A DNA stretch of 6,406 bases from Comamonadaceae bacterium CG_4_10_14_3_um_filter_60_75 (GTDB taxonomy: Bacteria > Pseudomonadota > Gammaproteobacteria > Burkholderiales > Burkholderiaceae_C): the NCBI GenBank assembly GCA_002784245.1, contig PFKL01000056.1, forward strand, positions 1 to 6,406. Reading direction: 5' to 3'. The notes under the pieces were generated by a model. It did not search any database. It saw nothing but the letters and a program-made list of their open reading frames with translations, and was not told where the DNA came from. Of the stretch, positions 5,656 to 6,406 are shown piece after piece (within the stretch, counting starts at the first letter, position 1; each line of letters starts with the position of its first letter). The position numbers and the translations under genes are program-made.

Positions 5656-6406
5656 GGTGTGACTCCGAAGCGCACCCTGCCCGACACGGCGCAGCGACAG
5701 ACAAGTGCGGCTCAGCGGCAATCACGGGCGCGCTCTGGCGCTGCGCCGCGCTCACCACCAGCAGTGTTGCCAGCGCCGCGTGGCGGGCGGGCAAGACCAG
5801 CGTTTGCACCAGCGGCGGGCCGCGCCGCTTGAGTATCTGCACTGCCAGCGCGTCCCCCCTGGCTGGTGCATCCGCCCCGACGGGGGCCTGCCCAAGCAAC
5901 AAACGCAGCACGGCAGGCGAGGATTCGCCTTGCACGCTTAACGGGCGCATGACAAACAGCAGCTTGGCCTGCGCCTGCGCACTCAGGTGCAGGCGGCGCA
6001 GGTGGTCGGCACGCACCCGGCTGGATGACGCATCCGCCACCCACAGCAGCAGCGCTGCCACATCAGCGCAGCGCAAGGCCTGCTCGGCAGCCCACAGACG
6101 CTCGGCCAGGCTGTCGGCCTGAACCAACAGCAGCGTGCTGACACTTAGCCCCTGCCCGGCCAGGCCCGGCGCGAACGGCATGCAGGGCGCGCCAACCAGC
6201 ACCACCTGGCGCGCCCGTGGGCGGCCCGGCTGAGCGCGCGCTGGCTGCCTGCGCACTGACTGGTTCTGGCCCTGCGTCCGCACCTGCGTGAGCTGGCGCA
6301 ATACGGGCAACAACAAGCGCCACTCGTGCTGACCCGGTTGCGTTTGCAAAATCTCGCACAGCGCGCCCACCGGCCAGCCACCGCCGGGCAGGTGAGCGTC
6401 AAGCTC
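5624..6406 (-). CDS. imuA: ImuA, RecA/SulA-like mutasome accessory protein (5' end cut by window edge)
   Basis: ImuA is the first gene of the SOS mutagenesis cassette; it interacts with ImuB (and RecA in some species) and is needed for DnaE2-dependent mutagenesis. The last 260 codons are visible and the frame is open to base 6406. Diagnostic segments, numbered within the visible part, are LPGGGWPVGALCEIL (6-20), the proximal motif of the family; QVVLVGAPCMPFAP (67-80), a RecA-like strand and loop with no intact Walker A; LWAAEQALRCADVAALLLW (104-122); LLFVMRP (149-155); and LKRRGPPL (192-199). The tail after LVLPARHAALATLL is divergent, and its last residues are encoded in the overlap with imuB. 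The true start, probably 40-60 codons further right, and the expected LexA-controlled promoter are outside the window. Confidence 0.9.
   Translation of the reverse strand, partial: ELDAHLPGGGWPVGALCEILQTQPGQHEWRLLLPVLRQLTQVRTQGQNQSVRRQPARAQPGRPRARQVVLVGAPCMPFAPGLAGQGLSVSTLLLVQADSLAERLWAAEQALRCADVAALLLWVADASSSRVRADHLRRLHLSAQAQAKLLFVMRPLSVQGESSPAVLRLLLGQAPVGADAPARGDALAVQILKRRGPPLVQTLVLPARHAALATLLVVSAAQRQSAPVIAAEPHLSVAAPCRAGCASESHHGLDRTAAAA
5662..5667 (-). promoter_or_regulatory. Ribosome binding site of imuB
   Basis: On the minus strand CGGAGT, with GGAG at 5663-5666, lies 7 bases before the ATG at 5655. It is inside the 3' end of imuA. It is the only good Shine-Dalgarno in this overlap and decides the imuB start in favour of MDWIAL. 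Confidence 0.6.

Noticed and set aside
5655..5721. An earlier in-frame ATG at 5721 as the imuB start
   Set aside because: It would add 22 residues unlike the family N-terminus, lengthen the overlap with imuA to 98 bp, and ignore the good GGAG seven bases before the ATG at 5655.
5624..6406. A LexA box (CTGT-N8-ACAG type) for the mutasome operon
   Set aside because: None was found near imuA, imuB or dnaE2 starts inside the window. The expected location is upstream of imuA, beyond the right edge.

Overview
The window is high-GC bacterial DNA from what looks like a betaproteobacterium of the Burkholderiales, most likely Comamonadaceae (Rhodoferax/Polaromonas-like). That placement rests on recalled protein resemblance and on the style of the short repeats, not on a database search. 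Two unrelated blocks lie side by side.

Left block (1-678), flagella: the first 62 codons of fliF (MS-ring protein) run leftward off the edge, and a complete fliE (MS-ring/rod adaptor) runs rightward. The 174-bp divergent intergenic region carries a good sigma-54-type (-24/-12) site aimed at fliE and a weaker sigma-70-like pair aimed at fliF. A 223-bp region (679-901) then separates fliE from the convergent end of dnaE2. It holds no credible gene but has two strong stem-loops.

Right block (902-6406), DNA-damage mutagenesis: a leftward operon imuA-imuB-dnaE2 (imuC), the SOS-type mutasome. ImuA (5' end beyond the window) is a RecA/SulA-like accessory protein, ImuB a catalytically degraded Y-family polymerase relative that acts as hub, and DnaE2 the error-prone C-family polymerase. 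The genes overlap (32 bp for imuA/imuB, a GTGA 4-bp overlap for imuB/dnaE2), which implies translational coupling. The SOS promoter and LexA box should lie upstream of imuA, outside the window.

Most notable: imuB and dnaE2 are interrupted by four AT-rich islands that share one short palindromic repeat (core AATAGCTRCTTGCGC, 8-nt spacer, YAAGGG, often followed by CTA). Two copies lie on the coding strand and are read in the same frame; one is an exact 15-nt, frame-preserving deletion derivative of the other. Two copies are in the opposite orientation. A different perfect hairpin sits in what looks like an extra segment of dnaE2. The mutasome genes therefore appear to have collected small repeat elements that are translated as part of the proteins.
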